DNA of 64,000 nucleotides, taken from Geobacter sp. UBA698. Its GTDB lineage: Bacteria; Desulfobacterota; Desulfuromonadia; Geobacterales; Pseudopelobacteraceae. Each line of letters starts with the position of its first letter. The first letter of the stretch is position 1. Both the position numbers and the translations under genes were made by a program. Under the pieces are notes generated by a model, which saw only the letters and a program-made list of their open reading frames with translations, made no database searches and had not been told where the DNA came from. Positions 18,166 through 26,696 of the stretch are shown here, piece by piece. The DNA is taken from positions 1 to 64,000 of the forward strand of contig DBMM01000071.1 of NCBI GenBank assembly GCA_002298925.1. Direction: 5' to 3'.

Positions 18166-18197
18166 GCCGGGTAGGATTTCGTTGCAATGGAGAATTG

Positions 18198-19838
18198 ATG
18201 CGCCTCACTAGTAACCGCACCCTCACGTTAGCTCTGTCAGCAGGCCTGATATGCCTTTTACTGTACCTGCGGGCGCTTTCCTGCGACTTTGTCAATTACG
18301 ACGATCCTGACTATATCCTGAAGAACCCAGCCATCAGAATCCTGGACTGGCAATTTCTAACCGAGGCTTTCTCCACATCCTACATGGGCTGGTGGATGCC
18401 GCTGACCTGGATCTCCCTGGCGATTGATTACCACTTCTGGGGGCTGAATCCGCTGGGTTTCCATCTGACCAATATCCTGCTGCATGCAATCAACACCGCC
18501 CTGGTAGTGCTGATTGCTGACCGGTTGTTGAGGCCGGTAATGGAAAGCGAAGCAGATCAGGACAGCAGCGGCCTCTACCTGTACCCGGCGACACTCCTGT
18601 TGGCAGGATTACTCTGGGGAATTCATCCGTTGCGGGTGGAGTCGGTGGCCTGGGTGACGGAAAGAAAGGATGTGCTGAACGGCATTTTTTCACTTGGTTC
18701 AATACTGTGCTACCTGTGCTATGCACACAAAAAGGAATCAGCTGAACAAAACAATGGGGCGATCAGGGATTATATACTTTCGCTGGTTTTAGTTCTGTTG
18801 TCGCTGATGGCCAAGCCGGTCAGCGTTGTTATCCCGGCGATGTTGCTGGTGGCGGACTGGTATCCGCTGGGGCGCTTGCAAAGGGGCAGAATCCTGCCGG
18901 TCCTGGCCGAAAAAATACCCTTTCTGGTTCTTTGTGCGTCACTGTCCATCGCCACCGTGTATTTTGCTTCCGATGCGACCATCCTGGTGTCATTTCAGGA
19001 TTTTCCACTGGCAAAAAGAGTTGTTTTGGCCGGCAACTCAATTTTTGAGTACGTCAGCCTGAGCATTTATCCGGTCGGCATCACCCATTTGTATCTGCTG
19101 CCGCGAGTTTTCCCGGTTTCATACTATCTGGCAACGGCGGTAGCCATCCTCTTTACTTGTTTTTGCATCTGCACCTACAAAAAAAGACCCTGGCTGTTCG
19201 CAACCTGGCTGGCCTTCATCCTCCCGCTGCTACCGGTGCTGGGGTTCCTCCAGAACGGAGCACAGGCCCATGCCGCACGCTTTACCTATCTTCCGGCAGT
19301 CGCCCCCAGCATTGCCGTGGCGGCGATTATTGCCGCACTATACAGAAAATCCGCTTCAATACCCGCTCGTTTTGCACGAAATAGTTTTATCTGCCTGATC
19401 GCGGTTCTGCTATTGTTTTATGGAACGATGACGGTAAAACTTATCGGCTCATGGAAGAATTCGGCAACACTGTGGTCCAGGAACATTGATATTCAACCCT
19501 CCGGAAGAGCATTCTATTTTCGGGGGGATTATTACCTGCAAAAAGGGAAATATGTCGCCGCAGCGGAAGATTTGTCTGTTTCCATTCGTATGGGACAAGA
19601 GGCCGGATTCCCCGGGCTGTTCAATCTGCATGCTCTTCGCGGCGATGCACTCAGCAAGGCCGGGCACTATCAAGAAGCGGTTAAGGAATTCACTTCTGCT
19701 ATCCTGTTAAATCCGTTTCCTAACTATTTCTATCACCGAGGGCTTGCATTGAAGGCTTTGGGGAATTTGAAAGCGTCTGAAGAGGATTTCAAGCAGGCGG
19801 GGACGGAGACCGGACCGATAAAGTGGCAGTTATTTTAA
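18198..19838 (+). CDS. Polytopic GT-C-type glycosyltransferase with short TPR tail
   Basis: The product has 546 residues. ATG 18198 has GGAG 5 bases upstream; the preceding in-frame TTG is less likely. It has about ten membrane segments, with NYDDPDYIL in the first outer loop as the expected acidic motif, HPLRVESVAWVTERKDVL in a later loop, and two to three TPR-like units after residue 420. The layout matches TMTC/PMT-related enzymes that transfer sugar from polyprenol phosphate to exported proteins. Bases 18801-19829 have a collinear, mostly identical copy at 27065-28093 inside a pseudogene, so this is the intact family member. No terminator is visible after it. Confidence 0.78.
   Translation: MRLTSNRTLTLALSAGLICLLLYLRALSCDFVNYDDPDYILKNPAIRILDWQFLTEAFSTSYMGWWMPLTWISLAIDYHFWGLNPLGFHLTNILLHAINTALVVLIADRLLRPVMESEADQDSSGLYLYPATLLLAGLLWGIHPLRVESVAWVTERKDVLNGIFSLGSILCYLCYAHKKESAEQNNGAIRDYILSLVLVLLSLMAKPVSVVIPAMLLVADWYPLGRLQRGRILPVLAEKIPFLVLCASLSIATVYFASDATILVSFQDFPLAKRVVLAGNSIFEYVSLSIYPVGITHLYLLPRVFPVSYYLATAVAILFTCFCICTYKKRPWLFATWLAFILPLLPVLGFLQNGAQAHAARFTYLPAVAPSIAVAAIIAALYRKSASIPARFARNSFICLIAVLLLFYGTMTVKLIGSWKNSATLWSRNIDIQPSGRAFYFRGDYYLQKGKYVAAAEDLSVSIRMGQEAGFPGLFNLHALRGDALSKAGHYQEAVKEFTSAILLNPFPNYFYHRGLALKALGNLKASEEDFKQAGTETGPIKWQLF
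18801..19829 (+). repeat. 1,029-bp direct repeat, copy 1
   Basis: This stretch matches 27065-28093 with a constant offset of 8,264 bases, so there is no net insertion or deletion. Both copies have the same orientation. By eye most positions agree, least so opposite 27405-27530. Similarity breaks sharply at both ends. Confidence 0.9.
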
Positions 19839-20132
19839 TTAAAATAGATGTTGTATATCCGGAATGTTCGGTTGATTCCGGGTAGCCCTCTGGAGTGGTG
19901 TTGCGTTTATAACCAGCACCAACACTGGTAATGAGATCTTCCTGTTGTATGGACTCCACTCTTTCAATACAAGCTGCACAACCACGGAAACGACCGACTC
20001 CCCCTGAGTGGGAATACGCTGTGTGGCGGGCATCTGGAGCACCAGACTGTGTCGGGACTATGGGAGAGTCCACCTTTTAATAGCCTGTTATACAATGGTT
20101 TCCTAACGCGCACCGGGGAGAACCTTCGGCTG
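19839..20132. other. Intergenic stretch with no supported gene
   Basis: This lies between the GT-C gene (+) and cbiO (-). A minus-strand GTG-started frame of 94 codons at 19789-20073 exists but has no spaced Shine-Dalgarno, runs into the glycosyltransferase gene and shows no family features. No RNA gene or IS end was recognised. Confidence 0.5.
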
Positions 20133-20154
20133 CGAAAAAGGGCGACAGGCCCTT
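20133..20154 (-). terminator. Terminator overlapping the cbiO stop codon
   Basis: On the minus strand AAGGGC-CTGTC-GCCCTT is followed by more T residues, giving a 6-base stem with a T tract. It overlaps the TAA of cbiO and would end the nickel-transport operon. Confidence 0.75.
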
Positions 20155-20908
20155 AATTTCCTCTCCCGCACACCGGACATCCCTGCATGGAAAGCGGCCT
20201 TTCCAGACGGCATTCTGTCAATAACGCATTATCGTTGAAAATCTGCCGTGCCGGACCGTCGGCCCGCACCTCCCCGTCATGAAGCACAATCACCCTGTTG
20301 CACAACTCCAGCACCATGTCCAGGTCGTGGCTGGTGAATATTTTCGTGTGTTCAAAGTTTTTAAGCAGCTCTATCAGCTGGCGCCGGGCGAACGGGTCAA
20401 GGCCGTTGGTCGGCTCATCCATGACAAGGATGTCGGGCGACATGGCCAGCACCGTGGCGATGGCCACCCGTTTCTTCTCTCCACCAGAAAGATGGTAGGG
20501 GGGCTTGTTGCGGAGATGGGCGGCTCCGACCAGATCCAATGCAGTGGCCACGCGTTGCTCGACATCTGGCAAGGATAGCCCCAGATTGAAAGGGCCGAAG
20601 GCGACATCGTCGAAGACCGTGGGCATGAAAAGCTGGTCGTCAGGATCCTGAAAGACCATTCCGACCGTTCGGCGGATGTCGGGCAGGGTGCCTTTTGAGA
20701 GCGGAGTGTCGCCGATGCGGATGTTGCCGGAGGTTGGTTCTAGATAGCCGTTCAGGTGCAGCAGCAGGGTCGATTTGCCGGCGCCGTTGGCGCCGATGAT
20801 GGCCACGGACTCGCCATGGGTGATGCGGAAGGAGATGTCCTTGAGGGCGACGGTGCCGTCTGAGTAAACGTGCCGCAGATGCTTGACTTCAACGATGTGA
20901 TGACTCAT
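20153..20908 (-). CDS. cbiO: ECF transporter ATPase for Ni/Co uptake
   Basis: The product has 251 residues and is complete for the family. Walker A is GANGAGKST (39-47), the Q-loop is VFQDPDDQLF, the signature is LSGGEKKR, and Walker B is ILVMDEPT followed by the H-loop FTSHDLD. It hydrolyses ATP to drive metal uptake with CbiQ and CbiM. Its start overlaps the end of cbiQ by 4 bases, so translation is coupled. Given divergent nikR 3 kb upstream, nickel is the more likely substrate and nikO could be an equally valid name. The C-terminal tail (CPVCGRGN) contains two Cys, which is unusual but of unknown meaning. Confidence 0.93.
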   Translation of the reverse strand: MSHHIVEVKHLRHVYSDGTVALKDISFRITHGESVAIIGANGAGKSTLLLHLNGYLEPTSGNIRIGDTPLSKGTLPDIRRTVGMVFQDPDDQLFMPTVFDDVAFGPFNLGLSLPDVEQRVATALDLVGAAHLRNKPPYHLSGGEKKRVAIATVLAMSPDILVMDEPTNGLDPFARRQLIELLKNFEHTKIFTSHDLDMVLELCNRVIVLHDGEVRADGPARQIFNDNALLTECRLERPLSMQGCPVCGRGN

Positions 20909-21717
20909 GACAGGAACCCCGTGAACAGCGAACCCAGAAGCTGGGAGACATTCTGCAGCCGCAGGAAGATGAACAGGCTGGACCAGCCGAGGACAAACAG
21001 CAGTTCGGCCGTGCCGAAGCGGGACTGGCGATGGGCGTGGAAAACTCCGTTAAAGCCCCTGGCCAGCATCGCCATGTGGATGCGTTCTGCCCGCTGCCAG
21101 GTGCGCAGCAGTAAGTGGCCTACCAGAGATCCGAAACTGTGGATGCCCAGCCCTTTCTTGCCGCAGGAGCGCAGCTTGCGGGCCCGCGAGGCCCGGCCCC
21201 CTTCCTCGCTGAGCACGAAGATGTAGCGGTAGAGAAACAGCAACTGGACAGCAAAGACCTGGGGCATGCCCAACCGTTCCAGGGCCTGGCAGACGGCTGT
21301 GAAACCGGTCGCCCCCACCAGGATGAAGGCAGACCCGACGGTCAGGATCGAACGCATCAGGATCGAGGCGAAGGATATCCATCCGCCAGAGATGCCGAAC
21401 GAGCCGATCTGAAGCATCGTTTCCCGGTCGAAGATCGGGTTGAATATGGCGACAAACAGTACGAACGGACAGAGCAGGGCGATCTTTCTGGCGATGAAGA
21501 GCGGCGGCAGGTCGGCCAGTGCGATCATGGCGACCGGGAAGATGACAAAGGGGAGCAGGGCGGACAGTTCATATCTGCCGAACGACACGACGCAGATTAT
21601 AAAGACGAAGGTGACCAGAACCTTGGCCCGCGCATCGAGCCGATGGATGGCGGAGTCGCCATTCGCCAGCAGGTCAAGGCGTTTCAGATCCAGTACGGCG
21701 CTGTCGATTGAAGCCAT
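20905..21717 (-). CDS. cbiQ: ECF transporter transmembrane protein CbiQ
   Basis: The product has 270 residues. It has about five to six membrane segments and the cytoplasmic coupling region with RARKLRSCGKKGL and RTWQRAERIHMAMLARGF; the A-R-G motif near the end is where CbiQ/EcfT proteins contact the ATPase. It forms the core of the Ni/Co transporter with CbiM and CbiO. The gene follows hicB by about 150 bases and overlaps cbiO by 4. Those 150 bases contain a GC-rich hairpin, so cbiQ may be expressed separately from hicAB. Confidence 0.92.
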   Translation of the reverse strand: MASIDSAVLDLKRLDLLANGDSAIHRLDARAKVLVTFVFIICVVSFGRYELSALLPFVIFPVAMIALADLPPLFIARKIALLCPFVLFVAIFNPIFDRETMLQIGSFGISGGWISFASILMRSILTVGSAFILVGATGFTAVCQALERLGMPQVFAVQLLFLYRYIFVLSEEGGRASRARKLRSCGKKGLGIHSFGSLVGHLLLRTWQRAERIHMAMLARGFNGVFHAHRQSRFGTAELLFVLGWSSLFIFLRLQNVSQLLGSLFTGFLS

Positions 21718-21786
21718 GGGGGGTCCTTACAGCTGATCAGAACAGTAACTAAGTTTACTTTGTCAGACTACTGCCAGGTAACGGCA

Positions 21787-21820
21787 CCTCCCCCTCAACC
21801 GTCTTTGCAAAAGGGGGAGG
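21787..21820. repeat. Perfect 9-bp GC-rich hairpin between hicB and cbiQ
   Basis: CCTCCCCCT at 21787-21795 is matched by AGGGGGAGG at 21812-21820 around a 16-base loop. There is no T tract on either strand, so it is probably an mRNA-stabilising hairpin or small repeat rather than a terminator. Confidence 0.55.
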
Positions 21821-21865
21821 GGGATTTGATTCTGGATGTGTCGAAGTTGAATCAGTGAGCTGGCA

Positions 21866-22210
21866 TCAATGGACGGGGAAGCTGTCGGCCTGGCGAATAA
21901 CGTCGGCAATCCACGCATTCACGCTTTTACCAGATGCCTTGGCCATTGTAACTGCCTTGTCGTGCAGGTCTTTGGGAAGACGCAGATTGTATCTGTTGGA
22001 TGTTTTCTTGAAGGGGGAAACTCCTTCTTCCGCGCACATTTCAAAAAAAACCTTCAACGAAATTTCACCTTCACGATGAAGTCCTTCAACATCGGCAGCA
22101 TAAAAATCCGCTCCGCCGCTCAGACCTATAAACTCACCCCGAAACATGTCGATTTCCGGATCAAATGCAATCACTGCCTTGACTCCATTAATTTCCATAA
22201 CATTTGTCAT
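21866..22210 (-). CDS. hicB: HicB-family antitoxin
   Basis: The product has 114 residues. The N-terminal half is a degraded RNase-H-like HicB fold (DPEIDMFRGEFIGLSGGADFYAADVEGL). The C-terminal half is an Arc/ribbon-helix-helix DNA-binding part (NLRLPKDLHDKAVTMAKASGKSVNAWIADVI). HicB antitoxins bind HicA and repress their own promoter. It follows hicA with a 4-base overlap, the standard toxin-first hicAB order. The pair sits between cbiM and cbiQ on the same strand, which is not a usual place for it. Confidence 0.93.
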   Translation of the reverse strand: MTNVMEINGVKAVIAFDPEIDMFRGEFIGLSGGADFYAADVEGLHREGEISLKVFFEMCAEEGVSPFKKTSNRYNLRLPKDLHDKAVTMAKASGKSVNAWIADVIRQADSFPVH

Positions 22211-22461
22211 GGTTTCACTCCATTCTCTTCAAGCCATTTTCTGATACTTGCCACCGCGCGTTTGTCGGTATCGGGCGAGGAGTGCGGACGGTGGTAAACC
22301 CTGCGCTCGCCAAACAAACGAACACCAATACGAGAACCTTCTCTTTCTGATATTTCAGCGCCCAACGAAATTAAGAGCGTCTCGATCTCTTTCCATTTGA
22401 TGTTTGCACTGGTTGGATGATGAAAGATCATCTCAAGTGTTGCGCGGTTCTTTCGTTTCAT
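22207..22461 (-). CDS. hicA: HicA-family mRNA interferase toxin
   Basis: The product has 84 residues, a usual HicA length. It shows the dsRBD-like fold signs: IKWKEIETLLISLGAEISEREGSRIGVRL and VYHRPHSSPDTDKRAVASIRKWLEENGV. The histidine after VY is in the place of the HicA catalytic His. HicA cleaves mRNA or tmRNA when free of HicB. The promoter should lie in 22462-22576, which contains repeated TGCCA units (around 22472 and 22484) that might be a HicB operator. Confidence 0.93.
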   Translation of the reverse strand: MKRKNRATLEMIFHHPTSANIKWKEIETLLISLGAEISEREGSRIGVRLFGERRVYHRPHSSPDTDKRAVASIRKWLEENGVKP

Positions 22462-22576
22462 GGAATAATGATGCCAAAATGTGGTGCCATTGTCAAGGCG
22501 TTGCCATGCATATAAAACGGCAATTTCGCCTGTTGGCCGTGTCCCAAATAGATATGAGATTTACAACTGCATCGTG

Positions 22577-23629
22577 TCAGGCTGAATGTGAGCGCTTTTT
22601 GAGGATGATGCCGATCACGAAGGCCAGAGTCAGTGTTATCAAGCCACCCAGGATTCCTGAAAGGCTGGTGCCGAGTCTGCTGCCTTCATCCTTTTTTACT
22701 CCGTTCGGTGCAGACGCAGCTTCGGCTCTGCTTTCGGCTTGTTTAGGTTTTTTAAAAGAGTAGTCGGGCAGAAAGGCAATTTTTTCCTGCAATTCGGCCA
22801 ATGAACCGTGAATACCCCGTTCTGTCCCCTTCAGTTCGTCTTTGCCAGTGACTCTGGCGATGGCCCATTCCAGTCCGTCGGGATTCTTGGAGGCAAACCA
22901 TGAGACAAAGCCGCCAGTCAGAACTGCTGCTGCCAGGAATGTCAGCAGCAGGGCCCGCAGCGGATGGTCGCCGATGGGCCGCTGCTGGAGCGAGCTCTGC
23001 AGGATCTCGGGCCGTGCCTTGTAGACGAACGAGACTACGGCGGCGGTGACAATACCCTCCACGATCCCGATTGCCAGGTGGATCGGCTGCATCATCAGTA
23101 TGAAGCTGGAAAAGGGGAGTGATGATACGCCCGAGGCAACTGTTTCCAGCACGACGCCGAAGGCGCCTAGCTGCAGGCCTACCACAGCGGCAGTGATGGT
23201 GGCAAACGTAATTTTTACCTGGCTGGGCTGATTGCCGGTCAGTTTCTTGTAAATCAGGGGATAGGCGATGAAGGCTGGGAAGATACCTAGATTGAAGATG
23301 TTGCATCCCAGGGCCAGCAGGCCGCCGTCGGCAAAGAACAGCGCCTGCACTATCAGTACCGAGGCGATGGTCAGGAAGGCGGCATGGGGTCCGAGCAGAA
23401 TCGACAGCAGCAAACCCCCACCCAGATGGCCGCTGGAGCCGGTGGCCGGGATGGTGAAATTGATCATCTGTGCGGCAAATAGAAATGCGCCCAGAACGCC
23501 CATCAGCGGCACCTTGCGGTCATCCAACTCTGTGCGGACCTTGTGGGAACAGTAGGCGATGGTGCCGGCGGAGGCGGCCCACATGGTGCTGCCCACGGCA
23601 GGTGAAAGCAGTGCATCTGCCATATGCAT
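22577..23629 (-). CDS. cbiM: ECF substrate-binding membrane protein, CbiM fused to PDGLE domain
   Basis: The product has 350 residues. GGAG lies 7 bases before the ATG. The N-terminus MHMADALLSPAVG is the conserved metal-binding end of CbiM/NikM, where the amino terminus and the His coordinate Ni or Co. About seven membrane segments follow. From about residue 235 a CbiN/NikN-type domain carries NPDGLEWAIARVTG, so the usual small partner is fused in. A final membrane helix ends the protein. cbiQ and cbiO lie downstream on the same strand, separated by hicAB. Facing nikR makes nickel (NikMN) more likely than cobalt. Confidence 0.92.
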   Translation of the reverse strand: MHMADALLSPAVGSTMWAASAGTIAYCSHKVRTELDDRKVPLMGVLGAFLFAAQMINFTIPATGSSGHLGGGLLLSILLGPHAAFLTIASVLIVQALFFADGGLLALGCNIFNLGIFPAFIAYPLIYKKLTGNQPSQVKITFATITAAVVGLQLGAFGVVLETVASGVSSLPFSSFILMMQPIHLAIGIVEGIVTAAVVSFVYKARPEILQSSLQQRPIGDHPLRALLLTFLAAAVLTGGFVSWFASKNPDGLEWAIARVTGKDELKGTERGIHGSLAELQEKIAFLPDYSFKKPKQAESRAEAASAPNGVKKDEGSRLGTSLSGILGGLITLTLAFVIGIILKKRSHSA

Positions 23630-23970
23630 GATATATCTCCGATGACGCTAAAAACGGTGCTGCCGGATTGAGTGCATAAAATGATAACACAAATATTTAA
23701 AATGTGACACCTGCCGGGTGTTTTTATGCAAACTGTGTGTCAAGATTTGTGATGTCAAAATATATATGCCATGCATGGTGGCTAACGGGCAGTTCAGAGG
23801 TAGCTACGAACTGGCAGGACAGGGCGGCAGAATAACCTGCGGCTATTTCGCTGGGCCATCGGGCGAAATGACGGGTTGCCCCAATCTCGTGGCAGAGACG
23901 GAACATATTTTAATTTTCCGCACAATCATGTAGACTTCAACCTATCATTTCTCGATACGAGGTGCACGGC
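23630..23970. promoter_or_regulatory. Divergent cbiM/nikR control region
   Basis: This 340-base gap separates the nickel transporter and its likely regulator. A candidate NikR-related element is ATAACAC at 23684-23690 and GTGACAC at 23704-23710, about 55-80 bases upstream of cbiM. They resemble GTGTTAC-type half sites but stand as direct rather than inverted copies, so the match is weak. A GTG-started frame at 23718-23933 has no family features. No cobalamin or NiCo riboswitch core was recognised. Confidence 0.35.
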
Positions 23971-24387
23971 ATGGGTACCACCGTCAGGTTCGGCATATCT
24001 CTGGATGAAAAGTTGCTGGACAGTTTTGATCAGCTGATCGAACAGAAAAGCTACATGAACCGCTCCGAAGCCATCCGCGACCTGATCCGGGCCTCGCTGG
24101 TGGAGGAACGCCTCGGCTCCGAGGAGCAGCAGGCGGTCGGCACGGTGACGCTGGTGTACAACCACCACGTGCGCGACCTGTCCGATAAACTGACCGAGCA
24201 TCAGCATTCCCACCATGACCAGATCATCTCGTCCCTGCATGTGCATCTGGATGCCCATAACTGCCTGGAGGTACTGGTTATCAGGGGGGCGGTCAGAGAT
24301 ATCAAGCAGATCGCCCACGAACTGATCGGCGTCAAGGGGGTCAAGCACGGCAAGCTGGTCATGACTACCACCGGCGAGGATCTGTAG
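23971..24387 (+). CDS. nikR: Nickel-responsive regulator NikR
   Basis: The product has 138 residues from ATG 23971, with GAGGTG 6 bases upstream. Residues 1-45 form the ribbon-helix-helix DNA-binding domain (VRFGISLDEKLLDSFD...NRSEAIRDLIR). The ACT-like metal domain follows, with H79, H90, H92 and C98 at the same spacing (11, 2, 6) as the E. coli nickel ligands H76, H87, H89 and C95. It should repress nickel uptake when nickel is plentiful; the divergent cbiM operon is the obvious target. The next gene begins 5 bases after its stop. Confidence 0.95.
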   Translation: MGTTVRFGISLDEKLLDSFDQLIEQKSYMNRSEAIRDLIRASLVEERLGSEEQQAVGTVTLVYNHHVRDLSDKLTEHQHSHHDQIISSLHVHLDAHNCLEVLVIRGAVRDIKQIAHELIGVKGVKHGKLVMTTTGEDL

Positions 24388-24392
24388 TCCTC

Positions 24393-25085
24393 GTGAAGAT
24401 GTCTATTGTCATACCGGTGTTCAATGAGAAAGAGACCATTGGGCAGATCCTGGCGGCTGTTTTGGCTGTGGAGATGGATAAAGAAATCATAGTTGTGGAT
24501 GACGGTTCCACCGATGGCACCCGCGAGGTACTTCAGGGGCTGGCGGCTGATGGTGTACAGGTGTTGTCCCATGACCGCAACTTGGGTAAGGGGGCTGCCC
24601 TGCGAACTGGTTTCAGCCGGTCGCAAGGGGATATTGTCATCGTCCAGGATGCGGACCTAGAGTATGATCCGGGCCAGTATCCAAAGCTGATCCAACCGAT
24701 CGTGGACGGAAAGGCAGATGTGGTCTATGGTTCCCGCTTTATTACCGGGGATTTCCGGCGGGTGCTGTTCTTTTGGCACATGATTGGCAACAAGTTCCTG
24801 ACATTGTTGTCGAACATGTTGACCAACCTCAATTTGAGCGATATGGAAACCGGCCACAAGGCCTTCCGGCGTTCGGTATTGGAGAAGATAACCATTGAGG
24901 AGGACCGCTTCGGGTTTGAACCTGAAGTTACAGCAAAAATTGCCAAACTGAATGTACGTATTTACGAAGTGGGTATTTCGTACGCTGGCAGAACGTACCG
25001 GGAAGGTAAGAAGGTCGGATGGCGGGATGGTTTTTCGGCGCTACGATGTATCTTTAAGTATAACCTGAGGGGATCAGGTGGATAA
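24393..25085 (+). CDS. GT2 glycosyltransferase, polyprenol-phosphate sugar synthase type
   Basis: The product has 230 residues from GTG 24393 (GAGGA 12 bases upstream) or ATG 24399. It has the DPM1-like pattern: IVIPVFNEKETI, VVDDGSTDGT, QDADLEYDP (metal-binding D-x-D), DVVYGSRF, then NMLTNLNLSDMETGHKAF and EDRFGFEPE. There is no membrane tail. Such enzymes transfer mannose or glucose from a nucleotide sugar to polyprenol phosphate on the inner membrane face. Its paralogue at 28108 shares most motifs. It would supply the GT-C enzymes at 15265 and 18198. It sits 5 bases after nikR but has no evident nickel link. Confidence 0.88.
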   Translation: MKMSIVIPVFNEKETIGQILAAVLAVEMDKEIIVVDDGSTDGTREVLQGLAADGVQVLSHDRNLGKGAALRTGFSRSQGDIVIVQDADLEYDPGQYPKLIQPIVDGKADVVYGSRFITGDFRRVLFFWHMIGNKFLTLLSNMLTNLNLSDMETGHKAFRRSVLEKITIEEDRFGFEPEVTAKIAKLNVRIYEVGISYAGRTYREGKKVGWRDGFSALRCIFKYNLRGSGG

Positions 25086-25188
25086 ATTGTGGCTGTCGGG
25101 ATAGTGCGGTTACCAAATCGTGTATGTCTGTGCGCAATCCAGACAAGATAACTCAAGGAAACAGTATGTTGTGATTGGAGAAATGACT

Positions 25189-26046
25189 ATGAGTCGTTTT
25201 CTTATTTTAGTGTTGTTTGCAGCGTTGTTTATTCCTGAGCTTCTGGCAGCTTCTGATGCGGGCAGTGCCGGCACGGTTGCCGGAGTAGTGTCCACTGATA
25301 CAGTCAATACTGGCACCATGACCGGAAGAATAATGCTCAAGCAGGGTGGGCCGATGGCAGAGGGAACGGTGTTCTTGTTCAACAGGGCCTCCGGACCTCC
25401 GCCACTGCATGGCAAATATGCACGGGTACCGGATGAAATTGCCGATACTGATTCAGAGGGGCGTTTCACCGTGCAACTCCCGGAAGGTGCGTACTATATC
25501 GGGGCGATCAAGAGGAAATCAAAAGATAAATACGGCCCGCCGCAAGAGGGAGATATTTTCTTAACAGAACATACCGCTGATGCCGTGCAAAAAAACTATT
25601 CAGTCAGTGCTGGCAAGATTACCGATATTGGCATAATTGCAAGGGCTGTCCCCTATGACAGCAAGATCCATAAAGTGGCCGGTAGCACAACCATAATTGA
25701 GGGTGTCATTACTGACCAAACAGGACAGCCCGTGGAAGGAGCTCTGGTTTTTGCCAGCCTGACTCCGAAAATGACTGAGATCCCCCTCTTTGTATCCGAA
25801 AAGACCGGCAAGAACGGTTCGTATGTCCTGAGGGTGCATGAAGGAGGAACGTACTACATAAGAGTGCGGGATGTGTATGGTGGTGGCGCACCCAAAAGTG
25901 TGGGAGCCTTTATGGGTGCCTATGGTAATAACCAGCAGTCATTGCCTTTGACAGTCAAAACGGGTGAGACACTGAAGGGTGTTGATATTCAGGGCCAGCG
26001 CTTTACCGGCCGGGGCGGCGGAAATAAAAAGAAATTAGTACCATGA
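25189..26046 (+). CDS. Exported protein with carboxypeptidase-regulatory-like beta-sandwich domains
   Basis: The product has 285 residues. ATG 25189 has GGAG 8 bases upstream. A signal peptide ends near ELLAAS. Two beta-sandwich (CarboxypepD_reg-like) domains follow, each with G-x-I/V-...-G-...-V-x-L/V-F and DSEGRFTVQLPEGAYYIGA or KNGSYVLRVHEGGTYYIRV turns. The RASGPPPLHGKYARVPDEI stretch recurs in the protein at 34338-35216, making these clear paralogues. The function is unknown; such domains usually serve as carbohydrate- or protein-binding scaffolds in the envelope. The next gene begins inside its stop codon (ATGA). Confidence 0.8.
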   Translation: MSRFLILVLFAALFIPELLAASDAGSAGTVAGVVSTDTVNTGTMTGRIMLKQGGPMAEGTVFLFNRASGPPPLHGKYARVPDEIADTDSEGRFTVQLPEGAYYIGAIKRKSKDKYGPPQEGDIFLTEHTADAVQKNYSVSAGKITDIGIIARAVPYDSKIHKVAGSTTIIEGVITDQTGQPVEGALVFASLTPKMTEIPLFVSEKTGKNGSYVLRVHEGGTYYIRVRDVYGGGAPKSVGAFMGAYGNNQQSLPLTVKTGETLKGVDIQGQRFTGRGGGNKKKLVP

Positions 26047-26696
26047 AAGATATACGTGATAGCTTTCTGGTGTTGCCGGGGATTGTAATTGCTCTTTCTC
26101 TTATGACGCCATGTGACGTCTCTTTGGCAACTGGCCTTCAAAATCCATCGGCACCTGTAACCCAAGTAGTGCTGCTCGGTACCGGTAATCCTCAGCCAGA
26201 CCCGGATCGGTCCGGGCCTGCAACGGCGATAGTTGTCAACGGCAGTGCCTATCTGGTTGATTTCGGCCCTGGTGTGGTGCGGCGCGCTGCGGCCGCCCGG
26301 CTTGACAAAGGGATAGCGGCACTGGAGCCGGCCAATATCCGGGTGGCGTTTTTGACCCATCTGCATTCCGACCACACCGCCGGTTATCCGGACCTGATCC
26401 TGCCCCCCTGGGCCATGGGGCGCAGGACACCTCTGGAGGTGTACGGCCTCAAGGGTTTGAAAAACATGACCGATCATATTCTTGCTGCCTATGGTGAAGA
26501 TATCGGCATCCGTCGGGATGGCATGGAGCATGAGCCACCGGAAGGGGTGCGGGTGAATGCCCATGAAATCAAGGCCGGGGTGATTTACAGGGACGCCAAT
26601 GTGACGGTGACCGCATTTCCCACCAGGCATGGTGAGTGGGAGCAGAGTTTCGGTTATCGTTTTGACACCGCTAACCTTCATTTGCTACGCGGTTGA
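26043..26696 (+). pseudogene. Metallo-beta-lactamase-fold hydrolase, truncated at 3' end
   Basis: The start overlaps the preceding stop (ATGA). A signal peptide or anchor covers residues 1-30. The MBL core is present: GTGNPQPDPDRSGPATAIVV and the zinc motif THLHSDHTAGYPDL, resembling exported arylsulfatase/lactonase-type MBL proteins. Homology ends at FGYRFDT (about base 26662), where the sequence passes into a glycosyltransferase pseudogene; the last ten codons read out of frame into it. The normal C-terminal half, with the remaining zinc ligands, is missing. A functional product is unlikely. The truncation is seen directly; the cause (recombination or deletion) is inferred. Confidence 0.82.

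Noticed and set aside
19789..20073. Minus-strand GTG-started frame of 94 codons
   Set aside because: The Shine-Dalgarno-like AGG touches the start with no spacing, the frame runs into the glycosyltransferase gene and the product matches nothing I know.
21787..21820. GC-rich hairpin considered as a terminator for hicAB
   Set aside because: No T tract follows on the minus strand.
23718..23933. Plus-strand 71-codon frame between cbiM and nikR
   Set aside because: It uses a GTG start with no RBS, occupies the expected control region and lacks recognisable features.
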